The notes under the pieces are model-generated. The model saw nothing but the letters and a program-made list of their open reading frames with translations, was not told the origin of the DNA and made no database searches. This document shows, one piece after another, positions 42,957-52,717 of a stretch of 64,000 nt of DNA. How positions within the stretch are numbered: the first letter of the stretch is position 1; each line of letters starts with the position of its first letter. The DNA lies in assembly GCA_038257845.1 (NCBI GenBank), contig JBBSQL010000003.1, forward strand, positions 62,001 to 126,000, given 5' to 3'. This DNA is from JAFDXJ01 sp038257845. Its GTDB lineage: Bacteria; Bacteroidota; Bacteroidia; Chitinophagales; Chitinophagaceae. The position numbers and the translations under genes were made by a program.

Positions 42957-44513
42957 ATGAGATTTGTACACTTTTGTTGTTTGGCTGTATTACTGGTTTT
43001 CGGCAGTATTGATTTGAGCGCACAGGACATCCACGTTAACTGGTCGGAAAAAAGCCGGGTTAAATTTGATTACGATGAGGCGGTTTTACTGGATAATGGA
43101 AATTACATTATGCGGAAAAGTTTTCAGCATTTAATGCAAGCGTCAAAGAATACCCTGGTCTTATTGAATAATTCCATGGACGTTTTAAAAGAAAGTGAAA
43201 TTAAGTTTGATGAAAAATTAAACCATGGTGATGAATTAAGAAAATTTGGTAAGAATATATACCTTTTTTATTCTGCTTATAGTTTAAAAACCCAAATTTA
43301 TACATATTATGCGCTAAAAATTGATGATAAAACTCTGGAAGTTCAATCCAAGATTTTATTAGGGTCTTTAAAATCCAGCAGTATTACAAACTTCGTTAAA
43401 CCCTCGTATAAATTAAGTGATGATAGCAGCAAAATATTGTTTTTTGTTGAAAAGCCGGATTACAAAAAAGAAAACAAACAGTTTTTAATTAGTGTACTGA
43501 ATTCAAATCTAACCATTATCTGGAGTCAGAACATTGAAACGAATATACCTGCCAAACAAGTAGACCTCTATGATTGGGATATCTCGAATAGTGGAAAAGT
43601 TTTTGTTTCCCTGAAACACTATGACCAGGATGTTAAGAAAGAAAGCATTCGGGAGGATGGTACAAAAGTACCCTCTTATTCTTTTAAAATGTTTGTATAT
43701 GATGAGCGTAAAGCCAAGCCTAAAGAATTAGTGTTTGCACTTGGAAATAAATTTATACAGGGCAGCAAAGTGGTTTGTGATAATTCAGGTGAAGTTAAAA
43801 TTGCCGGATTTTATAAAGCAAAATATAATGGACGGATTACGGGCGCTTTTTACACTACGGTAAATGACAAGGACCTTATGATGAGCAAACCCCAGGTCAT
43901 TCCAATCCCGGATGATGTTCTTTCAATGATTGATGTGGATGGATATGCAAAAACTAAAGGAAATGATCCGGGTATTGATGAGGATTTCAAGATTAAATTT
44001 ATTAAAAAACGGGAAAATGGAAGTATTGATTTAATTGCCGAATATACTGGTATGAAAACGGTTACTTCTGGTGGAACTGCAGGTAGCTCAAGTACCTCTT
44101 ATATATTCTATTATGGTGATGTGTTGAATATTCATGTTGAAAATAATGAAAAACCAATATTTACAAGAATCCCAAAAATGCAATTTGGTGCTGCAACTTA
44201 TTTTATGGGTGTTTACCCAATACTATACAACGATAAATTAATATTACTGTATAATGATGATAAGGATAATGTAGAAAAAAATATTTCAGAAAAACCCGAT
44301 AAATTCAGGAAGTTTGGTGAATCAATACTGATGGCTGCTATTATAGATACGAAAGGCAATCTCACCCGTCAAAAAGTGTACAGCCATGAAGGTGATTATG
44401 TAACTATGCCCACATCAATTGACAAAATTTCAGATGGAACATACCTGATTATGGCTGGTTTAGAAAAAATGTTTAATTACAGGACAAAATTTGGTATAAT
44501 GACAGTGAAATAA
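42957..44513 (+). CDS. Large exported protein of unknown function
   Basis: The 518-residue protein has a signal peptide (1-22, IDLSAQ) and no other membrane segment. It is beta-rich, with repeated blade-like strands (YDEAVLLDNGNYIM, TYLIMAGLEKMFNYRTKFGI), so a propeller is likely, but no family is recognised. It has no T9SS tail and is expected in the periplasm. A good bidirectional terminator follows. Confidence 0.7.
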   Translation: MRFVHFCCLAVLLVFGSIDLSAQDIHVNWSEKSRVKFDYDEAVLLDNGNYIMRKSFQHLMQASKNTLVLLNNSMDVLKESEIKFDEKLNHGDELRKFGKNIYLFYSAYSLKTQIYTYYALKIDDKTLEVQSKILLGSLKSSSITNFVKPSYKLSDDSSKILFFVEKPDYKKENKQFLISVLNSNLTIIWSQNIETNIPAKQVDLYDWDISNSGKVFVSLKHYDQDVKKESIREDGTKVPSYSFKMFVYDERKAKPKELVFALGNKFIQGSKVVCDNSGEVKIAGFYKAKYNGRITGAFYTTVNDKDLMMSKPQVIPIPDDVLSMIDVDGYAKTKGNDPGIDEDFKIKFIKKRENGSIDLIAEYTGMKTVTSGGTAGSSSTSYIFYYGDVLNIHVENNEKPIFTRIPKMQFGAATYFMGVYPILYNDKLILLYNDDKDNVEKNISEKPDKFRKFGESILMAAIIDTKGNLTRQKVYSHEGDYVTMPTSIDKISDGTYLIMAGLEKMFNYRTKFGIMTVK

Positions 44514-44540
44514 TTTCAAGTAAACTTCTTTCGAAATTAA

Positions 44541-44570
44541 AAAACCAGGCACTTCAAACTGCCTGGTTTT
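44541..44570. terminator. Bidirectional terminator
   Basis: AAAACCAGGCA (44541-44551) and TGCCTGGTTTT (44560-44570) form a perfect 11-bp stem with an 8-nt loop and T runs on both strands, between convergent genes. Confidence 0.9.
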
Positions 44571-44618
44571 TGGTTGGTATATAATAATTTAGCCTGTCTT
44601 TTTTACTTCAATAAAAAA

Positions 44619-47057
44619 TTAATTATCCCCCGATTTTGGTTTTTGCGGCATGACCGCTTTTGGTTCAGGTGGCACTTTTTTATCCGTTGGCTTTGGGGTT
44701 GATTTTTTCTCCTGGGTTGGTTTTTTATTCACGGTATCAGGCAATGTACTTTCAGGTGCTATATAATCATTGTTATCTGGCGGCAATTCTTCACCTCCAT
44801 AATCTGCTGCATTTCCATTGCCAAGATCACCACCTTCGGCACCCAAATTTGCAGGCACACTATTGATCCAGTCATAAGTGACATTATTGCTCATATTATC
44901 CGGTTTTACAAAAGCCATCTTTTGATCAAAACCAAGTGTGGCATCATCGCCCGCTTTATCATAAAAATAAGCCCATACGGGTAACGCGAGCGAAGAACCT
45001 TGTCCGACAGCAGTGCTGTTGAAACGAATAAAACGGTCATCACAACCTGTCCATACACCACATATAAGTTGTGGCGTATATCCTATAAACCATGCATCAC
45101 TGTTATCATTCGTCGTACCAGTTTTGCCGGCAATTTCTCCATTCACTCCATAACTCCAGATGCGCCTTCCCGTGCCGTATTGCATCACGCCTTCCATCAT
45201 GGTGATGATAGAATATGCTGTGGCATCACTAATGACTTCTTTACGCTGGGGAATATTTGTTTGTAAAACATTTCCCTGGCCATCTTCAATTCTTGTGATA
45301 TACATAGGCTTTACGTTAAAGCCTCTTCCGGGAAACATACTGAATGCCTGCATCATTTCATATAATGATATTTCACAACTACCCAGTGCAATAGAAGGGT
45401 AGGGCTCAATTTTCGATTGCACGTTACAGGTCTTTAAAAAATCTACAAATCTTTTGGCGCCATCATTTCCCTGTGCGCCTAATTGCTTCATTACATAAGC
45501 TGTTGCACAGTTTCTTGATAAAGCAAGCGCTTCACTTAAAGGAATGGAATTGCCGGTGCAAGTAGTAGAAGTAGCAGGCACCATGCCATAGCCTTTGAAA
45601 TTTTGCTGCTGATCTTCAACAATAGTATTGGGTGTAAAACCTGCATCTTCGATGGCCAGGCTATACAATAATGGTTTAATAGTAGAACCTACCTGCCGCT
45701 TCGTATTTATATTTACATGGTCATACTTATATGTCTTAAAATCAATGCCGCCAACCCATGCTTTCACTTCGCCACTTAACGGATCCATCGCCATAAAACC
45801 GGCTTGTAACATTTGCCGGTGATATTTAATGGAATCATACGGCGTCATGGTTGTATCTGCAGAACGCATGGTATTCCACGCAAATATTTTCATGGGTGTT
45901 TTTACATAAAAAGATTTTTTGATGTCCTCATCCGGAATATCTTCTTTTTTCATATTCCGCCAGCGGTCGGATTGCTTCATGGCCGCCTGTAATACATTTT
46001 CATGATTTTTCCACACACTGCCGCTTTTAATATTATCCTGGGTATTTAATTGTTTCTGCATCGAACTCATGTGTTTTGCTACGGCCGCTTCAGCATATAA
46101 TTGCATGCGCGGATTAATGGTCGTATAAATTTTCAGCCCATCCTTGTATAAATTATAATTTTCCCCGTCATTTTTTTTATGTGTTGCACACCATTGCTTC
46201 ATTTCCTCTCCCAGGATCATCCTGAAATATGGAGCAAGGCCTGTAGTTTCGTCAAGCTTTTTATAATTGAGTTTAATAGGAGGTTTTTTAAGACTGTCTG
46301 CAACGTTGGCTTCAATATATTTATTCCTCACCATCTGGTCTATCACAATATTGCGCCGATCACGGGAACGAGCAGGATTTATGCGCGGGTTATACGTGGT
46401 GGATGCTTTGAGCATTCCAATGAGCACGGCTGCTTCTTCAATACTTACGCGGTCTGGTTCTTTTTGAAAGAAAGTTTTTGAAGCATTCCGGATACCATAT
46501 ACATTGTCGCCAAATGGGACAGTATTGAGGTAAACAGTAATGATCTCTTCTTTGGTAAAATTCCGTTCGAGTTTGATGGCAATGATACTCTCTTTCAATT
46601 TTTGAACCATGCGTGTGACGATATTGCTGCTCACATTATCTGTAAATAAATTCTTCGCCGTTTGCATTGTAATCGTGCTCGCTCCACCTTCACTTCCGAG
46701 GGAAAATAAAGCACGTGCCAGTGAACGCGGATCAATGCCATTATGATCATAAAAACGTTCATCTTCTGTTGCTACCAGCGCTTCAATAATATATTTGCTG
46801 ATGTCTTTATAATCCACATTGACCCTGTCTTGTAAATAAAATTTTCCCATCAAAGTGCCATCATCCGCATATACCTGGCTGGCTAATGAAGCAGATGGAT
46901 TTTGCAATTCTTCGATACTCGGCATCTTTCCAAATAATCCCCAGTTTGCAAACAGGATCATAATAATAGCCGCACATAAACCAATAAAGAATACGCGCCA
47001 GAGCATTTTTACGGAGCGTTTAATGGTAGAATTTTTCGTTTGTTTCTTTTGGGGCAT
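44619..47057 (-). CDS. Penicillin-binding protein 1A (class A, bifunctional)
   Basis: Builds peptidoglycan through glycosyltransferase and transpeptidase activities. The 812-residue protein has an N-terminal anchor (about 21-40). The GT51 domain includes ATEDERFYDHNGID (catalytic E98), GGASTITMQTAKNLF and RNFTKEEIITVYLN. The transpeptidase has S458-x-x-K461 (VGSTIKP), SRN (514-516) and KTG (645-647). The last 70 residues are low-complexity Pro/Lys-rich. It lies 87 bp downstream of sprE on the same strand. Confidence 0.95.
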   Translation of the reverse strand: MPQKKQTKNSTIKRSVKMLWRVFFIGLCAAIIMILFANWGLFGKMPSIEELQNPSASLASQVYADDGTLMGKFYLQDRVNVDYKDISKYIIEALVATEDERFYDHNGIDPRSLARALFSLGSEGGASTITMQTAKNLFTDNVSSNIVTRMVQKLKESIIAIKLERNFTKEEIITVYLNTVPFGDNVYGIRNASKTFFQKEPDRVSIEEAAVLIGMLKASTTYNPRINPARSRDRRNIVIDQMVRNKYIEANVADSLKKPPIKLNYKKLDETTGLAPYFRMILGEEMKQWCATHKKNDGENYNLYKDGLKIYTTINPRMQLYAEAAVAKHMSSMQKQLNTQDNIKSGSVWKNHENVLQAAMKQSDRWRNMKKEDIPDEDIKKSFYVKTPMKIFAWNTMRSADTTMTPYDSIKYHRQMLQAGFMAMDPLSGEVKAWVGGIDFKTYKYDHVNINTKRQVGSTIKPLLYSLAIEDAGFTPNTIVEDQQQNFKGYGMVPATSTTCTGNSIPLSEALALSRNCATAYVMKQLGAQGNDGAKRFVDFLKTCNVQSKIEPYPSIALGSCEISLYEMMQAFSMFPGRGFNVKPMYITRIEDGQGNVLQTNIPQRKEVISDATAYSIITMMEGVMQYGTGRRIWSYGVNGEIAGKTGTTNDNSDAWFIGYTPQLICGVWTGCDDRFIRFNSTAVGQGSSLALPVWAYFYDKAGDDATLGFDQKMAFVKPDNMSNNVTYDWINSVPANLGAEGGDLGNGNAADYGGEELPPDNNDYIAPESTLPDTVNKKPTQEKKSTPKPTDKKVPPEPKAVMPQKPKSGDN

Positions 47058-47144
47058 TGGTGGATATTACTTTGCAAAAAAAGACATTTCTATGAGCCAG
47101 CCATTTTTATCGAGGTAATTTTTTATTAAAAATCTTTTGGGAAA

Positions 47145-50084
47145 TTATTCAAATTTTCCGGGTAATACCTTTTCAAGTAGTAGTTTGTAACTATCTACAT
47201 CCCCGGTCTCTTTCATTACATCCAAATTATACTGGCTGATGATCGTATATTTAAATTTGTCTGGTGTGAGCCAGGAAATAATGCGGCTTCCCGCGACAGG
47301 CCTGGTTTTGTCAACATATACAATGGCTTCCGATGCGCCGGCAAACGGACCAATCAGAACCACGGAATAACGATCGTCAATCTTCTGCGTTGTTACCGTC
47401 AATTTCTGATTGTAGAAATTTATTTTATTGTATTTATCAAAAGCATTCCTGGCTTCATTGATAAATACTGGTGCAACTTTATCCAGTAAAATCGTGACAT
47501 ACTGCGGTTGCTTTGCATCAAATTCATACGTACGCACAATCTTATTGGCAAGGTGCGATGTATCCAGGACATTTTGGGTAACCTTTTTCACCGGGTTGGC
47601 AATCATTGAATCCACTTTTGTATTTGGTTTCTGGATGGTTGTTTGTACCGGTGTGAGATCCACAACAGGTGATTCATCATCTTTCAATCTGGTAATCTGC
47701 AATGCAGTCAAATAATCTTCAATGTCTTTCCTGCGGCGCAATACATCAATCATGGTATTTGCTTTTTCGGCAAGCGGTGATTGCGGAAATAATTTTGCCA
47801 AATTTTCCAAACTATTTATTGCTATACTATCTTCTCTTTTTGAAACATAGTAAATGGATTCAATGTAAAGTAATTGAGGAGTCCAGTATGTTTGGCCATA
47901 CACACTATCTGCTGCAGCTTTTTCTATTTTGGCTTTTTCAAATTCACCTTCAATAAATAAAGTATAAATGTCTTTATATTTCAAAGTCGCTGCATCAGGT
48001 TGTTTTACTGCATTTGCGTTTGTCGGATTTTTAAGTTTTACTGCCCACTCGCTTTCCGGGAATTGTGAAAGCAAAGCATTTTTTGCAGAATCTGCTGAAG
48101 TCTTATTGCCGATTTTATAATAACTGTAATATAAATTAAATAAGGCTTCTGCTTTTTTATCGTACCCAGGGAAACGGCTAAATAATGTACCATAACTTTC
48201 CACTGCCGCAGGATAATTTTCCAATTGGTTTTGAAAGGCTAAACCATTTTCAAATAATGCATCCATGATTTTTTGATTGGATGCTTTCAGCAAATCTTCC
48301 GTTAAAGGAATATTGGACATCAGTCCTGCAAAACTGATATTATCCGCATTTGCATTCATTCCATCCCCGCTGTTGGAAACATTTTCATCACCGTTTTCAC
48401 CCCCATTTAAAGGCGATTTTGAAGACATCATTTTTTGAATGGCTTCCTGTCTTTGCCAGTCATCAACGTTTGGTCTGTTGCCCCAGTTCGCACGAAACTG
48501 CCCAAACCCCTGGCTTTTCAGCGTACTGTTATTAAAATACCAGTCTCCTTTATTCGCAGAAAATAAGGTTGGTGCGGACTTGAGTTGCACAGCAGCATTG
48601 ACGTTTACATCCGGCTCATCCTTAAGACCTTTTAATTTTCTTAAATAACGAACCATCTTTTTCACAGCAGCAATGCGGTCATTCTCTGATAGTTTTGCCA
48701 ATGCCTGTAAACTATCCTGCGTAGAAATCGTAGTGAGGTTTGTACTGATTGTACTGAGTGGGGGCAACCTGTAATTTACCCGCACTTTATCAAGACTATC
48801 CAGCGAAGAAGTTTCCACGCTGTCATAAAAATTCTTTGCAGGAATAAAAATATTTTGCCCATATTCCATATCCGCCAATGCAAGGAATGACCTGGATTTT
48901 TGCTGCGGATTCTCTGTACTTACTGCAATACTTTTTCGCAACAATTTTTCTGACAGTGTAGCATCTTTCATATCCATCGCCACTTTTGCTGCGGCTGCAT
49001 AAATGATGTCTCGGCTGTCTTCATATTTATCCTTTTTCGCGAGGCGTAGCAGGTTGTCCAGCTTTTGTTGTAATACAGAAGTTGTATCATTGGGCATATC
49101 ACTAATGCTGTTCAGGTTCGCATACACTTCCATGACCGGGTCGGTGGTATGACTCGCTGCTTTCGCATAATATTTTACAGCGTTTTCATTATCACCGGCA
49201 AGATGGAATAACTGCGCCATTAAAAATTCTTTGCGTGCATATTCAAGCTTATTGGCAGCCAGGTCAAGTGAAAGCCCGATGTGAAACGCGGCGCTGTCAT
49301 AAATATTTAAATTATAAAATAAATAGCCCAGTGCTTCATGCAATTCCGGTTGCAGGCGCTCGGGGAAAACCGGGTCATGCCTTAATATTTCCAATACGCC
49401 GGATGCTTTTTCATATTGACCGTTTTCAATAAAATTACGCGCCATCCATACCAATGCATCATTGCGGTTGGGTGGCGTAGAAAAAGTTTTTCGCAAAATA
49501 TTTTCTTTCTTTTCTTCTGTAGAAATACTGAATACACCATTCTTACTACTCACATTACTGCCCACGGGAATATCGTAGCCATCGTCTTTTGGCGCAAATG
49601 CATAATTGATATATTGAAAAATCTGTGCGGCAGAATCAAAATTTTTCCGGTAATAAAAAGCTTCACCCAACACCAGGTATAAATTATCTATCCAGTCATT
49701 GCGCAGGTCATGCAATAAAATACCGGCATTGCATTTATTGATCACTGAATCAATATCGCTGTTGGTGGAAGTAGCATTCAGTGTAAAATTGTAAAAGGGT
49801 AATTTTTTCGTGTAATCGTCGCGGAATCCATCTTTTGCCTGGTTCTGAATTTCCTGCAAACGGGTGGCGGCGTTGAAATAATAATTATAGTGAGTGACGG
49901 TATTTTGATACAATTTTTTTCCAAAACCTAATTTACCTTCCTTGGTTTTTTCGGAAGCCAGTGTACGGTTTTCATAAGGATTGGGTTTCTTCAGTTCAAT
50001 GGTAGATCCGGGCTGGGAAAATGCTGCCATGCCCAAAAGGATTGCGCAGGAAAAGAATAAATACTTTAAGAAAATGCCCTTCAT
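47145..50084 (-). CDS. sprE: SprE/PorW-like TPR protein of the type IX secretion system
   Basis: The 979-residue exported protein starts at the ATG at 50084, which gives a clear signal peptide (ILLGMAAFSQ); the open frame runs 60 codons further but meaninglessly. THYNYYFNAATRLQEI, YTKKLPFYNF, NAGILLHDLRNDWIDNLYL and FINYAFAPKDDGYD are hallmarks of SprE/PorW, a periplasmic TPR factor needed for gliding or T9SS function. Many TPR units fill the middle. Relatives are lipoproteins, but no lipobox cysteine is seen here. It gives context for the T9SS-tagged kelch protein at 35471. Confidence 0.85.
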   Translation of the reverse strand: MKGIFLKYLFFSCAILLGMAAFSQPGSTIELKKPNPYENRTLASEKTKEGKLGFGKKLYQNTVTHYNYYFNAATRLQEIQNQAKDGFRDDYTKKLPFYNFTLNATSTNSDIDSVINKCNAGILLHDLRNDWIDNLYLVLGEAFYYRKNFDSAAQIFQYINYAFAPKDDGYDIPVGSNVSSKNGVFSISTEEKKENILRKTFSTPPNRNDALVWMARNFIENGQYEKASGVLEILRHDPVFPERLQPELHEALGYLFYNLNIYDSAAFHIGLSLDLAANKLEYARKEFLMAQLFHLAGDNENAVKYYAKAASHTTDPVMEVYANLNSISDMPNDTTSVLQQKLDNLLRLAKKDKYEDSRDIIYAAAAKVAMDMKDATLSEKLLRKSIAVSTENPQQKSRSFLALADMEYGQNIFIPAKNFYDSVETSSLDSLDKVRVNYRLPPLSTISTNLTTISTQDSLQALAKLSENDRIAAVKKMVRYLRKLKGLKDEPDVNVNAAVQLKSAPTLFSANKGDWYFNNSTLKSQGFGQFRANWGNRPNVDDWQRQEAIQKMMSSKSPLNGGENGDENVSNSGDGMNANADNISFAGLMSNIPLTEDLLKASNQKIMDALFENGLAFQNQLENYPAAVESYGTLFSRFPGYDKKAEALFNLYYSYYKIGNKTSADSAKNALLSQFPESEWAVKLKNPTNANAVKQPDAATLKYKDIYTLFIEGEFEKAKIEKAAADSVYGQTYWTPQLLYIESIYYVSKREDSIAINSLENLAKLFPQSPLAEKANTMIDVLRRRKDIEDYLTALQITRLKDDESPVVDLTPVQTTIQKPNTKVDSMIANPVKKVTQNVLDTSHLANKIVRTYEFDAKQPQYVTILLDKVAPVFINEARNAFDKYNKINFYNQKLTVTTQKIDDRYSVVLIGPFAGASEAIVYVDKTRPVAGSRIISWLTPDKFKYTIISQYNLDVMKETGDVDSYKLLLEKVLPGKFE

Positions 50085-50239
50085 ACGGTAATAACGGATA
50101 ATTAACTCTAAAATGGATAAATTATTTTTAAAAAATACATTTATTTTACAAGCCACGCCAAATATAAGGCGATTGAAGGGCGCTACGGTATTTCCCGAAA
50201 ACTTTTTTTTATGTTTACCTTTATTTTTTAAATTGATCC

Positions 50240-50635
50240 ATGCCTGACCAGGAAAAAATTTCACCCATCAAAAGACGTCAAAATCATTACCGGCTGGTAA
50301 TTATGAATGACGACCGTTTTGAAGAAGTGGTTACATTCAAATTATCGCGGCTGCGGGTTTATATGTTTTTATCTTCCGCCTTGGTATTAGTGATGGTTTT
50401 TTGCATCGCTTTGATCAGTTTTTCGCCATTGAAATATTATATACCCGGCTATGGCGCACGGGAAAATAAAACGGAAATGCAGGAAATAAAAATGAGGACT
50501 GATTCATTGGAGCAGGCGCTTATTTACAAACAAAAATACCTGGATGATTTGAAGAAAGTTTTAACAGGCAATGATTTGGTACAAAAAGATACAGTTGCAT
50601 TAAAGATCGTGCCGCCGGAAATATCAAAAGAGTAA
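50240..50635 (+). CDS. Membrane-anchored coiled-coil protein like the N-terminus of M23 peptidases
   Basis: The 131-residue protein has a cytosolic start (HYRLVIMNDDRFEEVVTFKLSRL), one membrane helix (about 47-66) and a short coiled coil (about 80-110). The same N-terminal layout begins many Bacteroidota M23 metallopeptidases, but the catalytic LytM domain is absent and the gene stops cleanly. It ends 2 bp before atpZ, so the two are co-transcribed. Confidence 0.7.
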   Translation: MPDQEKISPIKRRQNHYRLVIMNDDRFEEVVTFKLSRLRVYMFLSSALVLVMVFCIALISFSPLKYYIPGYGARENKTEMQEIKMRTDSLEQALIYKQKYLDDLKKVLTGNDLVQKDTVALKIVPPEISKE

Positions 50636-50637
50636 GT

Positions 50638-50856
50638 ATGGAAAATGAGGTAAAAAGTAGCGACAAAGGGAAAAAGTTATTGTTCAGGTACGCGACGATG
50701 GGCATGCAGATTGCCATTGCGCTGGGCATAGGCGTACTGGCAGGTTATTATTTAGATAAATGGATACATGTTGGTTTTCCTTTATTTGTTTGGGCTGCAC
50801 CTTTATGTGTATTGGTCGTAATTTTTATGAGAATTATAAAAGACACTTCGAAATGA
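50638..50856 (+). CDS. atpZ: AtpZ/AtpI-family small membrane protein
   Basis: The 72-residue protein has two membrane helices (about 18-40 and 47-68) around GVLAGYYLDKWIHVGFPLF, the AtpZ pattern. Relatives lie upstream of the F1Fo ATP synthase genes and help assembly or magnesium supply. Here no atpB follows; a 392-bp gene-free stretch with nested inverted repeats intervenes. Confidence 0.8.
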   Translation: MENEVKSSDKGKKLLFRYATMGMQIAIALGIGVLAGYYLDKWIHVGFPLFVWAAPLCVLVVIFMRIIKDTSK

Positions 50857-51248
50857 GTAATAAAAATTTTTGCAATTTTAGCAACCGATATTTATTCATT
50901 AATCGAAGGATAAAAAAAGGCCTCAGAAAAAATGCGTTAAGAAAATTTGATTAATTGGCAGCCTGTCCCGATACAATCGGGATTAAAAAATGAAATAAAT
51001 GTTCCAATGATGGGCTTTATAATTAGCTGGTAAGTTGCAGTACTGCCGGGTTATGAGTTTCAGATTGAGCTATTTCATTTTAGACAATTAATCAAATTTT
51101 TAGATTTTTTTGTGTAGCCTTAATTTTTTTTGTTACTTTTTTGTATCAAGACAAAAACAGTAAAAGAAAAAAAATATTTTAAAATTATTGTTTTGATTTT
51201 ACTGATTATTATATTAAATATATTTATACCAAATTCTAAAATTCATTC
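50857..51248. repeat. Gene-free stretch with a nested inverted-repeat element (50942-51100) and a hairpin
   Basis: A perfect 16-bp inverted repeat, AAAATTTGATTAATTG (50942-50957) and CAATTAATCAAATTTT (51085-51100), encloses a second perfect 11-bp pair, AAAATGAAATA (50987-50997) and TATTTCATTTT (51071-51081). A palindrome TCCCGAT-ACA-ATCGGGA (50966-50982) sits in one arm. At 51132-51163 TTACTTTTTTGT and ACAAAAACAGTAA form a hairpin with one bulge, a known type of dispersed Bacteroidota repeat. No gene is seen. Confidence 0.65.
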
Positions 51249-51653
51249 ATGAAAAAAATAGATTACCGCAAATATTTTTTACCCATTCTTTTGGTCTTTA
51301 TTTTCGTCAATTCATTCTGCCTTTTATCCAAAAATTTTTTACTCGAAAAAGGCATTGATTCCACCGTATTGCTGGGTGCTAATATCATTCTATTTTTATT
51401 GTCCGTGATCGCGCTCATCATGCATATCACCGCTGTTAAAAATAAAAATCCAAATGTATTCGTCCGCAGTGTGATGGCCGCATCATTTATTAAATTAATG
51501 GTGATTGCCATAGCTGCAGTCACTTATTTGGCGATAGCCAAAGAAAACCGGAATATTTATGGCGTGGTAGCTTCATTGGTTTTGTATGTGATTTATACAA
51601 TTATTGAAATTAGAAATGCTTCCCTGATCAATAAGGAAAATGGCAAAAACTGA
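51249..51653 (+). CDS. Small membrane protein, AtpI-like in size and position
   Basis: The 134-residue protein has four probable membrane helices (about 9-27, 38-60, 74-95, 101-123). No family motif is recognised. In related genomes a protein of this size lies between atpZ and atpB, so it may serve the ATP synthase, but atpB is not here. It overlaps the SprT gene by 14 bp. Confidence 0.6.
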   Translation: MKKIDYRKYFLPILLVFIFVNSFCLLSKNFLLEKGIDSTVLLGANIILFLLSVIALIMHITAVKNKNPNVFVRSVMAASFIKLMVIAIAAVTYLAIAKENRNIYGVVASLVLYVIYTIIEIRNASLINKENGKN

Positions 51654-52272
51654 ACACCCGATGCAGGCGCTCCGGGAATTTATACCCGGAAATAGTTTTG
51701 AAAAAGTAGTGCATTACCTGCATTTTTATAAAGTGGAACTCACCATCACGCGCAAGCGCAAAACCTTGCTGGGCGTATATCGCAATGCAACACGTGACAA
51801 AAATCACCGCATTTCTGTGAACGGAAATTTGAATCAATACGATTTCCTTGTCACGCTTTTACATGAACTGGCACATTTGCTGGCTTTTGAAAAACATGGC
51901 GGTCGTATTGCAGCGCATGGCAAGGAATGGAAATCAATTTATGCGGATATCTTAGCAACATTTTTGCAGGAAAAAATTTTCCCTGAAGATATTGCGCAGG
52001 CTTTATATCGTTCCTTAAAAAATCCCGGCGCGAGTGCGTGCAGTGAAGTGGAACTCGGCCGCGTTTTAAAAAAATATGACGCGCCGGCCAAAGGAATTTT
52101 AATGGAAGCATTGGAAAATGGCCGTAATTTTTCTACACCCGACGGGAAAAAATTTATGAAGCTGAAAAAAATAAGAAGCCGTTATTTGTGCAAAGAAATT
52201 GTTTCAGGAAAACAATATTCTTTCAGCGCATTATATGAAGTGATGCCTGAAAAAGAACATACAAATTTATAA
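51640..52272 (+). CDS. SprT-like zinc metalloprotease-domain protein
   Basis: The 210-residue protein has the zinc motif HELAH within LLHELAHLLAFEKHGG and a third histidine in AAHGKEWK. The C-terminal part lacks the full four-cysteine zinc ribbon of SprT (one Cys in SRYLCKEI is seen), so the ribbon is probably degenerate. Role unknown; SprT relatives include Spartan, which cuts DNA-protein crosslinks. It is in a run of close genes with the thioesterase. Confidence 0.82.
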   Translation: MAKTEHPMQALREFIPGNSFEKVVHYLHFYKVELTITRKRKTLLGVYRNATRDKNHRISVNGNLNQYDFLVTLLHELAHLLAFEKHGGRIAAHGKEWKSIYADILATFLQEKIFPEDIAQALYRSLKNPGASACSEVELGRVLKKYDAPAKGILMEALENGRNFSTPDGKKFMKLKKIRSRYLCKEIVSGKQYSFSALYEVMPEKEHTNL

Positions 52273-52279
52273 TTCAACT

Positions 52280-52717
52280 ATGGAAAAATATATCAAAAAA
52301 GTAGACATCCGCTGGAGTGACCTGGACCCGAATTTTCATTTGCGCCATTCCGTGTATTACGACTGGGGCGCATTTGTGCGCGTAAGTTTTTTGCATGAAA
52401 ACGGGCTTACTGCTAAGGTGATGCATGAACATCATATTGGCCCGATCTTATTGCGCGAAGAAGCATTATTCAAAAGAGAAATCATTTATGGCGACCACAT
52501 TGAAATAGATTTCAAACTGCTCAAATGCAAGCACAATCTCAGCCGCTGGACGATGCAGCATGAAGTTTGGAAAAATGGCGATATGCTTAGTGCTGTCATT
52601 ACAATTGATGGCGGCTGGCTGGATACAAAGTTGCGCAGGATCACTATTCCGCCGGAATTTTTTGTGGCAGTTTTTGAAAAGGTGCCAAAGAGTAAAGATT
52701 TTGAATGGATGGAATAG
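52280..52717 (+). CDS. Hotdog-fold acyl-CoA thioesterase
   Basis: The 145-residue protein of the 4HBT type shows VDIRWSDLDPNFHLRHSVYYDW, where the Asp/His pattern matches the thioesterase active-site helix. It follows the SprT gene by 7 bp. Acyl substrate unknown. Confidence 0.82.
   Translation: MEKYIKKVDIRWSDLDPNFHLRHSVYYDWGAFVRVSFLHENGLTAKVMHEHHIGPILLREEALFKREIIYGDHIEIDFKLLKCKHNLSRWTMQHEVWKNGDMLSAVITIDGGWLDTKLRRITIPPEFFVAVFEKVPKSKDFEWME

Noticed and set aside
50085..50264. Sixty-codon N-terminal extension of sprE
   Set aside because: It would bury the signal peptide and run across the divergent promoter region and into the start of the 50240 gene.
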